NCBI GenBank assembly: GCA_003527965.1
Contig: DPVY01000042.1
Coordinates: 1 to 5,488, forward strand
Direction of reading: 5' to 3'
Origin: Fidelibacterota bacterium
GTDB taxonomy: Bacteria; Fidelibacterota; UBA2242
Length of the DNA stretch: 5,488 nucleotides
The notes beneath the pieces are model-generated. The model did no database searches. It was not told the origin of the DNA and worked only from the letters and a program-made list of their open reading frames with translations. The position numbers and the translations under genes are program-made. Numbering within the stretch: position 1 is the first letter of the stretch; each line of letters starts with the position of its first letter. Shown one piece after another: positions 1 through 5,488 of this stretch.

Positions 1-2
1 TC

Positions 3-2351
3 ACTGTTCTCGATAATCGGGGAGGACAAAAGACCAATATTCTGTTGGATATTCCATCCGGTAACCTGGGCTCCTTTGAATTGGCGGGGGTTGACCGGAA
101 GGGCACAATATACCTGGATCTCAGTCTGATTCTGCAGGAAATTCCGCTTAAAGTCCGGCGGGAAGTCTGGATGATTAGTCCGGAAGGAACAGTAACAGGT
201 AAAATCCATATTCCAACGCATTATTTTACCCGCTTTACCAATGATTTACGGGTTAGCGAAGCGGGTGATATTTATCATATGGTTTCCTCGGAAGACGGCA
301 TCCGTGTTTTAAAGTGGACGCTCGATGGAAAAGCCGATCGGTTCTTCGAGGGAATTTACCCGGAAAAATTTCAGAAATACCTGCACTATAACGATTCCGT
401 AAAACCCGATGCCGATCAAAAAAAAAGCTTCGGGAAAATCACCACTCTCACAACCGTAACCCGCAGCGAAGCCCTGGCAATCGGCGACACCTATGCCGTG
501 CATGAATGGATCTGTACATCGGCGAATCTGACCGGCCCGTCGGGAATAATCGCTTCGGATGGGCTGACGATTATTACGCCGGCGTGGATTCAGGTCGGAG
601 ACAACGTCCGGGTGCCCTATAAGTGGGGCGGATTCAGCACCCTTGACCAGTTTGATGACGGACTGTTGGTGGGAAAATATGCCGGCGATTGCTATACCAG
701 TAAATCCAGTGGCAGTAGTTACGCCGTGGGTGTAGATTGTTCCGGCTTTGTGTCGCGCTGCTGGAAACTGCCGTCTCATTATTCCACTCGAAGTATGGAT
801 GTAGATGTAAGTTGGGATAATATAGACGGTCCAATTACTATTTTATTAAATTCTTGGGATGATATTAAGCCTGGTGATGCTATCCATAAACATGGGCATG
901 TAATATTAGCGGTGGCAAATTTAAATAACGGTAGTATATTTTCTATAGAAGCCGCTGGTAATACGACCAACTGGAAAGTTAATTATACAACGCATAAGTA
1001 TTCGAGTTTGGAAAATTATACACCTCGTTATTATATAAATATGATCGGTCCCGGTATCCCGCTGGCACAGCCGGTATTGCTGTCGGCAACACGGGCGCAG
1101 AAAGCCGCCGTTGAGTGGAGCCTCAGCTCTGCCGAAAATGTCGACGGCATTGAACTAAATTATTCCATCGACGGTGTCAATTGGGATCCCCTGTTAGGCG
1201 ATTCGCTGATTCCGCCGGATATCAAAGAAACGCTATTTGAATGGAATAATGAACCTTTTTTTGTGAAGTTGAAGTCCATTAATACAGCTAATCCAGCCGA
1301 AGACAGGGTCGCAAGTCTGCCCTCGGACACTTATGGTTTCTATCTGCCGCAAAGATACAGTCAAAAGATTCTGATTGTAGATGGATTTGACCGGGCGAGC
1401 GGCAGTTGGGGAATACCCTATCACCCCTTTGCGCTCTGGATGGGGCAGGCTCTCTGCGAATTGCATATTCCTTTCGAAACGGCTGCCAATGAGGCGGTAA
1501 TCGACGGGAGCATCAATTTATCGGATTACCGGGCGGTGTACTGGATACTCGGCGATGAAAGCACCGCTGATGAAACCTTTTCAAATACAGAACAAGTTAT
1601 TGTGAAAGACTATCTTAAAAACGGCGGTCAGCTCTTTGTCAGCGGTTCGGAAATAGCCTGGGATCTGGATTATAAAGGAAGTACAGCTGATAAATCGTTT
1701 TTCCTGAATTATCTGCATGCCGATTATGTTGACGATGACGCTAAAAGTCATCAGGTTGTTGGAACGACGGCGGGTGTTTTTACCGGACTCTCATTTGAAT
1801 TTGACGACGGCAGCGGCGGGATTTACCAGGAAGATTATCCGGACGCCATCGAGCCCAAAATGAACGCTATTGCCTGTCTGCATTATTCCAATGGCTATAC
1901 CGCCGGAATCCAGTATGAAGGCGTATTCCCCGATGGAACGGTTCCGGGGAAACTGGTATATCTGGCATTTCCCTGGGAAACGATCACGGACGACAATCAA
2001 AAACAACTCGTGTTAATGCGGATTTCTGAATATTTTGGGGCTGGTATCGAACCGGAAATAGCCACAATTCCGGAGAAGCCCTGGCTCAGTCACGGCTATC
2101 CCAATCCTTTTAACAACCGGGTGAATTTCCAGATCGTACTCCCATACGAACAAGATTTCTCAGTAAATATTTATAATCTTTCCGGCGAGCGGGTCCGGTC
2201 GATAAACCGACCTGAACCGGGTGGGGAAGAATATACAATTTCCTGGAACGGAACTAATGACAATGGTCAGACCGTTGCGTCGGGCTGCTATTTCTTCCGG
2301 GTGATTTTACCCAACCAGGCGCTTACCCGGAAAATAATGTTTCTTAAATAA
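3..2351 (+). CDS. Secreted multidomain NlpC/P60-type peptidase with Fn3, GATase-like and C-terminal sorting domains (5' partial)
   Basis: The frame is open to the left edge, so the gene starts upstream; the TTG at 45 is an internal Leu codon. Residues are numbered from that codon. About 1-105 look like beta-propeller blades (GTIYL, GDIYHMV). At 189-240 are VPYKWGG and, after an insertion of about 30 residues, VDCSGFVSR. These are the NlpC/P60 hallmarks, with likely catalytic Cys232, His285 (KHGHVILAV) and a third polar residue near Glu302. Residues 340-435 resemble an Fn3 domain. Residues 441-665 resemble a class I glutamine-amidotransferase fold (ILIVDGFDR, GGQLFVSGSE); Ser stands at the usual Cys nucleophile position, so it is probably non-catalytic. 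Residues 684-768 form a FlgD-like/type IX sorting tail (GYPNPFN, WNGTNDNGQ, ASGCYFFRV). Inferred role: exported or surface-anchored cell-wall or peptide hydrolase. The substrate is unknown and the signal peptide lies outside the window. Residues 246-332 are encoded by unusually AT-rich DNA. Confidence 0.85.
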   Translation, partial: TVLDNRGGQKTNILLDIPSGNLGSFELAGVDRKGTIYLDLSLILQEIPLKVRREVWMISPEGTVTGKIHIPTHYFTRFTNDLRVSEAGDIYHMVSSEDGIRVLKWTLDGKADRFFEGIYPEKFQKYLHYNDSVKPDADQKKSFGKITTLTTVTRSEALAIGDTYAVHEWICTSANLTGPSGIIASDGLTIITPAWIQVGDNVRVPYKWGGFSTLDQFDDGLLVGKYAGDCYTSKSSGSSYAVGVDCSGFVSRCWKLPSHYSTRSMDVDVSWDNIDGPITILLNSWDDIKPGDAIHKHGHVILAVANLNNGSIFSIEAAGNTTNWKVNYTTHKYSSLENYTPRYYINMIGPGIPLAQPVLLSATRAQKAAVEWSLSSAENVDGIELNYSIDGVNWDPLLGDSLIPPDIKETLFEWNNEPFFVKLKSINTANPAEDRVASLPSDTYGFYLPQRYSQKILIVDGFDRASGSWGIPYHPFALWMGQALCELHIPFETAANEAVIDGSINLSDYRAVYWILGDESTADETFSNTEQVIVKDYLKNGGQLFVSGSEIAWDLDYKGSTADKSFFLNYLHADYVDDDAKSHQVVGTTAGVFTGLSFEFDDGSGGIYQEDYPDAIEPKMNAIACLHYSNGYTAGIQYEGVFPDGTVPGKLVYLAFPWETITDDNQKQLVLMRISEYFGAGIEPEIATIPEKPWLSHGYPNPFNNRVNFQIVLPYEQDFSVNIYNLSGERVRSINRPEPGGEEYTISWNGTNDNGQTVASGCYFFRVILPNQALTRKIMFLK
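781..1040 (+). other. AT-rich intragenic patch within the NlpC/P60 domain
   Basis: Counted by hand, 781-1020 has 81 G+C of 240 (34%), whereas 541-780 has 130 of 240 (54%). GC rises again from about 1042 (ATGATCGGTCCCGGTATCCC). Codon choice changes as well: the patch is rich in ATA, TTA, AAT and GGT, while the flanks favour CCG, GCC, CGG and CTG. The reading frame is uninterrupted. The patch encodes residues 246-332, including presumed catalytic His285 and the third active-site residue, but not Cys232, which lies in flanking DNA of normal composition. This fits replacement of a domain segment by recombination with a more AT-rich homologue; relaxed selection on codon use is an alternative. Confidence 0.7.
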
Positions 2352-2419
2352 CCATGAGTAGCGTCAATCGGTTTCACCGGATTTGTCTGGCATTATGAAC
2401 CTGAAATATATGACAATTA

Positions 2420-2425
2420 GAGGAG
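2420..2425 (+). promoter_or_regulatory. Shine-Dalgarno sequence that decides the beta-CASP nuclease start
   Basis: GAGGAG directly abuts the ATG at 2426 with no spacer, so a ribosome could not use that ATG efficiently. The next in-frame ATG, at 2432, lies 6 nt after the motif, a normal spacing. The start at 2432 is therefore preferred. It also gives the N-terminus MTAISFLGATGTVTGS, which suits this family, where the first beta strand begins almost at once. Confidence 0.75.
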
Positions 2426-2431
2426 ATGAAC

Positions 2432-3841
2432 ATGACAGCGATTAGTTTTTTAGGAGCCACGGGAACGGTAACGGGATCGAAGTATTTACTGGAAGCCGAC
2501 GGGAAGAAATTTCTGATCGATTGCGGGCTTTTTCAGGGTTTAAAAGAGCTGCGTCTGCGCAACTGGAATGATTTTCCGCTTGATCCGACATCGATAGATG
2601 CCGTGATCTTAACTCATGCCCACATCGATCACACCGGCTATCTGCCGAAACTCGTACAGATGGGATTTCACGGTAATGTATATGCCACAACAGCCACAGC
2701 CGATCTGTGCGCTATCATGTTGCCCGATTCGGCTCATCTGCAGGAAGAAGACGCCAGATACGCCAACAAGAAACAATTCAGCAAGCATTCGCCGGCATTA
2801 CCTCTATATTCGATTGACGATGCGCAAAAAGCGCTGGATCTTTTCCAACCCTTGCCTTACGGGAAAGTGGTTGAACTCACACCCACGGTGACGTTAACCT
2901 ATCGGGATGCCGGGCATATTCTCGGCTCGGCTTTTGTCGATATCCGGGTAAAAAACGGCGATGGCGAGCGACGGATACTGTTCTCCGGTGACTTGGGGCG
3001 ACCGGCTCAGCCGATTTTACGCGATCCCCACACGGTTTTTGGCACCGATTACCTGATTCTGGAGTCCACTTACGGCGACCGGCTGCATGGTCAAGAAAAT
3101 AAAAAAAGAGACTTAGCCCGCGTAATCAATGAAAGTATTGAACGGGGGGGCGTTCTCGTGGTGCCCAGTTTCGCGGTTGGTAGAACCCAGGAGTTATTAT
3201 TTACGATTCGTGAATTGGAAGCTGAAAAAGAGATTCCCGAACTGCCTATTTACGTTGATAGTCCGATGGCGATCAATGCCACAGGTGTCTTTATGAAAAA
3301 CAGCCAGGATCACGATCTGGAATCTAAAGTAGCTCAATTGAAAGGGATTGATATTCTGAAAACCGCCAATCTGCACTTTACCCGGTCTGCCGATCAGTCA
3401 AAGGCTTTGAATAGTATCAAAAATCGGGCGATCATTATCTCCGCCAGCGGAATGGTCACCGGCGGTCGGATTCTGCACCATCTGTTCAATCGTCTGCCGG
3501 ATCCGAAAAATACCGTACTGTTCATAGGTTATCAGGCGGTCGGAACCCGGGGCAGGACGATTCTCGAGGGCGCCAAAACGGTTAAAATTCATGGCCAGCC
3601 GATTCCTGTTCATGCCTTTATCGAACAGCTTAGCGGGTTTTCCGCCCACGCCGATTATAATGAAATCCTCGCCTGGTTGTCGAATTTCAATGAAGCGCCG
3701 AAGAAAATATTTATTGTACACGGTGAATCCGGTCAATCCAGGGCGCTGGGCGAGCGCATCCGCTCAACCTTCAACTGGGATACAGTGATACCGGAATATT
3801 TGGAACGTTTTGAATTAAATTCACCCCACAACGTCATTTAG
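2432..3841 (+). CDS. MBL-fold/beta-CASP RNA-processing metallo-nuclease (YSH1/CPSF73-like family)
   Basis: Predicted cytoplasmic zinc-dependent ribonuclease of 469 aa, the usual size of bacterial members. The metallo-beta-lactamase core shows motif 1 (Asp30, IDCG), motif 2 HAHIDH at 62-67, motif 3 His162 (GHILGS) and motif 4 Asp187 (SGDLGR). The beta-CASP insert, about 205-385, begins with motif A Glu211 (ESTYGD) and includes PSFAVGRTQE, VDSPMA and ASGMVTGGR. Motif B His406 (GFSAHAD) and motif C His430 (VHGE) complete the active site in the C-terminal RNA-metabolising MBL segment. Every expected metal ligand is present, so the enzyme should be active. Family members cut or trim RNA endo- or exonucleolytically; the natural substrate here is unknown. 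The start at 2432 is chosen over 2426 from the Shine-Dalgarno spacing. It begins 80 bp after the surface-protein gene and 101 bp separates its end from rarA. A role in DNA repair, as in some eukaryotic relatives, is less likely. Confidence 0.93.
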   Translation: MTAISFLGATGTVTGSKYLLEADGKKFLIDCGLFQGLKELRLRNWNDFPLDPTSIDAVILTHAHIDHTGYLPKLVQMGFHGNVYATTATADLCAIMLPDSAHLQEEDARYANKKQFSKHSPALPLYSIDDAQKALDLFQPLPYGKVVELTPTVTLTYRDAGHILGSAFVDIRVKNGDGERRILFSGDLGRPAQPILRDPHTVFGTDYLILESTYGDRLHGQENKKRDLARVINESIERGGVLVVPSFAVGRTQELLFTIRELEAEKEIPELPIYVDSPMAINATGVFMKNSQDHDLESKVAQLKGIDILKTANLHFTRSADQSKALNSIKNRAIIISASGMVTGGRILHHLFNRLPDPKNTVLFIGYQAVGTRGRTILEGAKTVKIHGQPIPVHAFIEQLSGFSAHADYNEILAWLSNFNEAPKKIFIVHGESGQSRALGERIRSTFNWDTVIPEYLERFELNSPHNVI

Positions 3842-3881
3842 TAAATATGATGCTATATTTGGTTCGTACTATCAACTGATT

Positions 3882-3913
3882 CCCGCCTTAGCGGGGCGAT
3901 ATATTAAATTTTT
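3882..3913 (+). terminator. Possible weak terminator or leader hairpin between the nuclease gene and rarA
   Basis: CCCGC (3882-3886) pairs perfectly with GCGGG (3891-3895) around the loop CTTA, with a possible extra T-G wobble pair outside. An AT-rich stretch follows, ending in five Ts at 3909-3913. The T run begins 13 nt after the stem, and the stem is only 5-6 bp, so this is not a classical intrinsic terminator. It may end transcripts of the upstream gene partially, or lie in the rarA leader. It is the only clear structure in the 101-bp gap. Confidence 0.3.
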
Positions 3914-3942
3914 ATGTTACGTAGTAGGGTTAAGATTGAATT

Positions 3943-5274
3943 ATGAATCTGTTTGAAAAAAATACCGGTAAGCAGGCGCTATTGCCGCCATTAGCCGAAC
4001 GAATGCGTCCGGCGGTTATAGAAGATTTTGCAGGTCATGAAAACCTGACGGCTCAGGGTAAAATTCTGCAACGTATGCTGGAAACTAAAAATATTTTTTC
4101 CATGATTTTATGGGGTCCGCCGGGATCCGGGAAAACCACTCTGGCAAAGATAATTTCGAAACAGATCGATGCCCGTTTTTTCCAGATTAGCGCCGTATCT
4201 TCGGGTGTGAAGGATATTCGGAAAATTATTGACCAGTCCGAATATAATCGCCGCGAAGGTATCAAGACAATCCTTTTTATCGATGAAATTCACCGCTTTA
4301 ACAAAGCCCAGCAGGATGCTCTGCTGCACGCGGTGGAGAATGGCTCGCTTACACTGATTGGTGCTACAACGGAAAACCCCTCTTTTGAAGTCATAGCGCC
4401 GCTGCTGTCTCGTTGCCGGGTGCTGAAGCTTTCAGCGCTTTCAAATGAAAATCTTAACGATATTCTTGATGCGGCGATTAGGCAAGACATTATTTTACGA
4501 CAGTATACCATAATAATCGATCAGAAAGCACGGGAATTTCTAATCCAATCCGTCAATGGCGATGCCCGCAAGTTGCTGAACGCCATAGAAATCAGCCTGC
4601 AGTTAAGCAAGTTGGAAAAGAATAAACCTGTACATGTTACCCGGGATCTCATCCGGGAGGCATTGCAACAGCGGAATTTTCTGTATGATAAGACGGGCGA
4701 TTATCATTACGATGTAATCTCGGCGTTTATTAAAAGCGTCCGCGGCAGCGATCCGGATGCGGCTGTGTATTGGTTGTCGTTGATGATCGAAAACGGTGAA
4801 GACCCGCTGTTTATCGCCCGGCGTTTGATTATTCTTGCCAGTGAAGATATCGGCAATGCCAGCCCGTTGGCGCTGACGGTGGCAACATCGGGGTTTCAGG
4901 CGGTGCATGCGATCGGTTTGCCGGAAGCCGCTATCGTTCTGGCACAGGTGACGACGTATCTGGCATCTTCACCTAAAAGTAATGCTTCTTATATGGCTTT
5001 AAAAAAAGCACAGGACGCCGTAAAATCCGGTGACCTGCCCAGCGTTCCGCTACATCTGCGCAACGCGCCGACAAAGTTGATGAAATCGCTGGATTATAGC
5101 AAAGGCTATCAGTATCCCCACGATAACCCCGAAGGTTTTGTAGAGGAGAATTACTTTCCTGAAGGTTTTGTATCCCCCGGATTTTATAATCCCAAAGATC
5201 ACGGCGCTGAAAAGTTTATCCGGGAGCGCTTAAAACATTTGTGGCCCGGTCGTTATCCCGAAAAGAAGAAATGA
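3943..5274 (+). CDS. rarA: Replication-associated recombination protein A (RarA/MgsA), AAA+ ATPase
   Basis: The product is 443 aa, close to the E. coli protein (about 447). RarA is a cytoplasmic ATPase of the clamp-loader/WRNIP1/Mgs1 family that acts at stalled or gapped replication forks and binds SSB. The AAA+ core shows Walker A GPPGSGKT (58-65), Walker B ILFIDEIHRF (110-119), sensor 1 in GATTENPSF (140-148), an arginine finger at Arg157 (LLSRC) and sensor 2 in GDARKLLN (206-213). The family-specific C-terminal half follows: a helical tetramerisation region with DYHYDVISAFIKSVRGSDPD (253-272), the LASEDIGNASP stretch, KSNASYMAL and the YPHDNPEGFV signature near 391. ATG 3943 is the first possible start, because TGA lies two codons upstream at 3937-3939. 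Its ribosome site is weak: AGGG at 3926-3929 is 13 nt away. All catalytic residues are intact and nothing suggests decay. It is unlikely to act in concert with the neighbouring genes. Confidence 0.96.
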   Translation: MNLFEKNTGKQALLPPLAERMRPAVIEDFAGHENLTAQGKILQRMLETKNIFSMILWGPPGSGKTTLAKIISKQIDARFFQISAVSSGVKDIRKIIDQSEYNRREGIKTILFIDEIHRFNKAQQDALLHAVENGSLTLIGATTENPSFEVIAPLLSRCRVLKLSALSNENLNDILDAAIRQDIILRQYTIIIDQKAREFLIQSVNGDARKLLNAIEISLQLSKLEKNKPVHVTRDLIREALQQRNFLYDKTGDYHYDVISAFIKSVRGSDPDAAVYWLSLMIENGEDPLFIARRLIILASEDIGNASPLALTVATSGFQAVHAIGLPEAAIVLAQVTTYLASSPKSNASYMALKKAQDAVKSGDLPSVPLHLRNAPTKLMKSLDYSKGYQYPHDNPEGFVEENYFPEGFVSPGFYNPKDHGAEKFIRERLKHLWPGRYPEKKK

Positions 5275-5402
5275 AGCGTTGATAGCTTCCTGAAAATTTC
5301 TCTCGAATCTAAGAATCTAACTATCAATCAAATTAGCATCGTGAAGCCCTGGGACGGTAATAGCGGTATTATTCAAAGCGATCTATTCCTTGCCCATCCT
5401 AA

Positions 5403-5428
5403 CCTGGATAAACCCCCGAAGGGGCAGG
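5403..5428. other. GC-rich hairpin with bulge, possible terminator for a - strand transcript
   Basis: CCCC (5413-5416) pairs with GGGG (5421-5424). The outer arms CCTG (5403-5406) and CAGG (5425-5428) also pair, leaving GATAAA bulged on one side. Read on the - strand, the loop is TTCG closed by C and G, the very stable UUCG tetraloop, followed by GGGGG and TTT. On the + strand no T run follows, so it is a poor terminator for rarA. It could terminate a gene entering from the right on the - strand, or belong to an intergenic repeat family. No second copy occurs in this window. Confidence 0.35.
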
Positions 5429-5434
5429 CAGAGC

Positions 5435-5463
5435 CAAAAAGGAAAAGAGTTAAAAGTGAAAAA
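5435..5463. repeat. A-rich imperfect short-period repeat tract
   Basis: The stretch reads as degenerate units of about 8 nt (AAAAAGGA, AAAGAGTT, AAAAGTGA, AAAATGAA). It sits directly after the GC hairpin. Such tracts are common low-complexity intergenic DNA; a role in promoter bending or as a dispersed repeat is possible but not shown. Confidence 0.3.
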
Positions 5464-5488
5464 TGAATAGGTTGTTCCAGTCCAGGCG

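Larger units (their letters stand above)
5275..5488. other. Intergenic tail without a supported gene
   Basis: I see no gene with a start, ribosome site and recognisable product in these 214 bp. Contents: an inverted repeat TTGATAG (5279-5285)/CTATCAA (5321-5327); a perfect tandem 8-mer GAATCTAA x2 (5305-5320); a small stem TAATA/TATTA (5358-5362/5367-5371); a GC hairpin near 5403-5428; and an A-rich tract from 5435 to 5463. The rarA frame happens to stay open for 63 codons after its TGA. An ATG at 5463 opens a frame that runs off the window edge but has no good ribosome site. Confidence 0.5.

Noticed and set aside
45..47. TTG as the start codon of the first gene
   Set aside because: The same frame is open back to position 3 with propeller-like coding content, no Shine-Dalgarno is suitably placed, and no signal peptide follows. 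The gene is cut by the window edge.
309..779. Long open frame on the - strand opposite the surface-protein gene
   Set aside because: It lies fully inside a well-supported coding region, has no recognisable motif or ribosome site, and is explained by the codon pattern of the + strand gene. The same applies to the other antisense frames at 634-834, 779-970, 1233-1466, 1791-2006, 2442-2690, 3398-3736, 4053-4265, 4108-4329, 4290-4511 and 4603-4908.
2370..2383. Small hairpin CGGT-TTC-ACCG after the surface-protein gene
   Set aside because: The stem is only four pairs with a three-base loop and has no following T run, too weak for a terminator call.
2383..2412. Possible sigma-70-like promoter: TTGTCT, 18-nt spacer, TATATG, before the nuclease gene
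   Set aside because: Each box matches the consensus at only four of six positions, and the consensus may not apply in this lineage. Not strong enough to annotate.
3144..3150. Run of seven Gs in the nuclease gene as a possible frameshift
   Set aside because: The frame is correct on both sides and the conserved motifs before and after are intact, so there is no sign of an indel.
3854..3861. TATATTTG, matching the Bacteroidota -7 element TAnnTTTG, upstream of rarA
   Set aside because: No TTTG/TTG -33 partner lies at the right distance, and short AT-rich matches are expected by chance in this gap.
5131..5172. Perfect 12-bp direct repeat GAAGGTTTTGTA (5131-5142 and 5161-5172) near the end of rarA
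   Set aside because: It encodes two PEGFV segments ten residues apart, but the region matches the normal RarA C-terminus in length and order, so no insertion or duplication is needed.
5463..5488. Start of another gene at the ATG at 5463
   Set aside because: Only eight codons fit before the window edge, there is no properly spaced Shine-Dalgarno, and the ATG sits in the A-rich tract.

Overview
The window looks like ordinary chromosomal DNA of an uncultured or environmental bacterium, probably from the FCB superphylum (Bacteroidota, Calditrichota, KSB1, Marinimicrobia and relatives). The main evidence is the first gene, which ends in a YPNPFN-type C-terminal domain. That kind of tail marks substrates of type IX secretion, or related surface anchoring, in those lineages. 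A finer taxonomic placement cannot be made from this sequence alone.

Layout: three genes lie on the + strand, with short gaps and no convincing gene on the - strand. (1) From the left edge to 2351 is the 3' part of a large gene for a secreted multidomain protein: propeller-like repeats, an NlpC/P60-type cysteine peptidase, an Fn3-like domain, a class I glutamine-amidotransferase-like (probably non-catalytic) domain, and the sorting tail. Its true start is left of the window. (2) 2432-3841 encodes a complete MBL-fold/beta-CASP RNA-processing nuclease. It is best started at the second of two adjacent ATGs, because the Shine-Dalgarno sequence abuts the first. (3) 3943-5274 encodes a complete RarA (MgsA) AAA+ ATPase, a replication-fork maintenance protein. 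The 74-bp and 101-bp gaps hold a ribosome binding site and one hairpin. The last 214 bp contain no supported gene, only small inverted repeats and an A-rich tract.

The genes do not form an obvious pathway. The beta-CASP nuclease and RarA are intracellular nucleic-acid housekeeping proteins, while the first gene makes a cell-surface or exported protein. Shared strand and small gaps allow co-transcription, but the hairpin before rarA may separate it.

I found no convincing new system. The best lead is a sharply bounded AT-rich patch (about 34% GC by hand count, against about 54% just upstream) inside the first gene. It covers the catalytic-His half of the NlpC/P60 domain while keeping the frame, as expected for intragenic recombination or domain-segment replacement.
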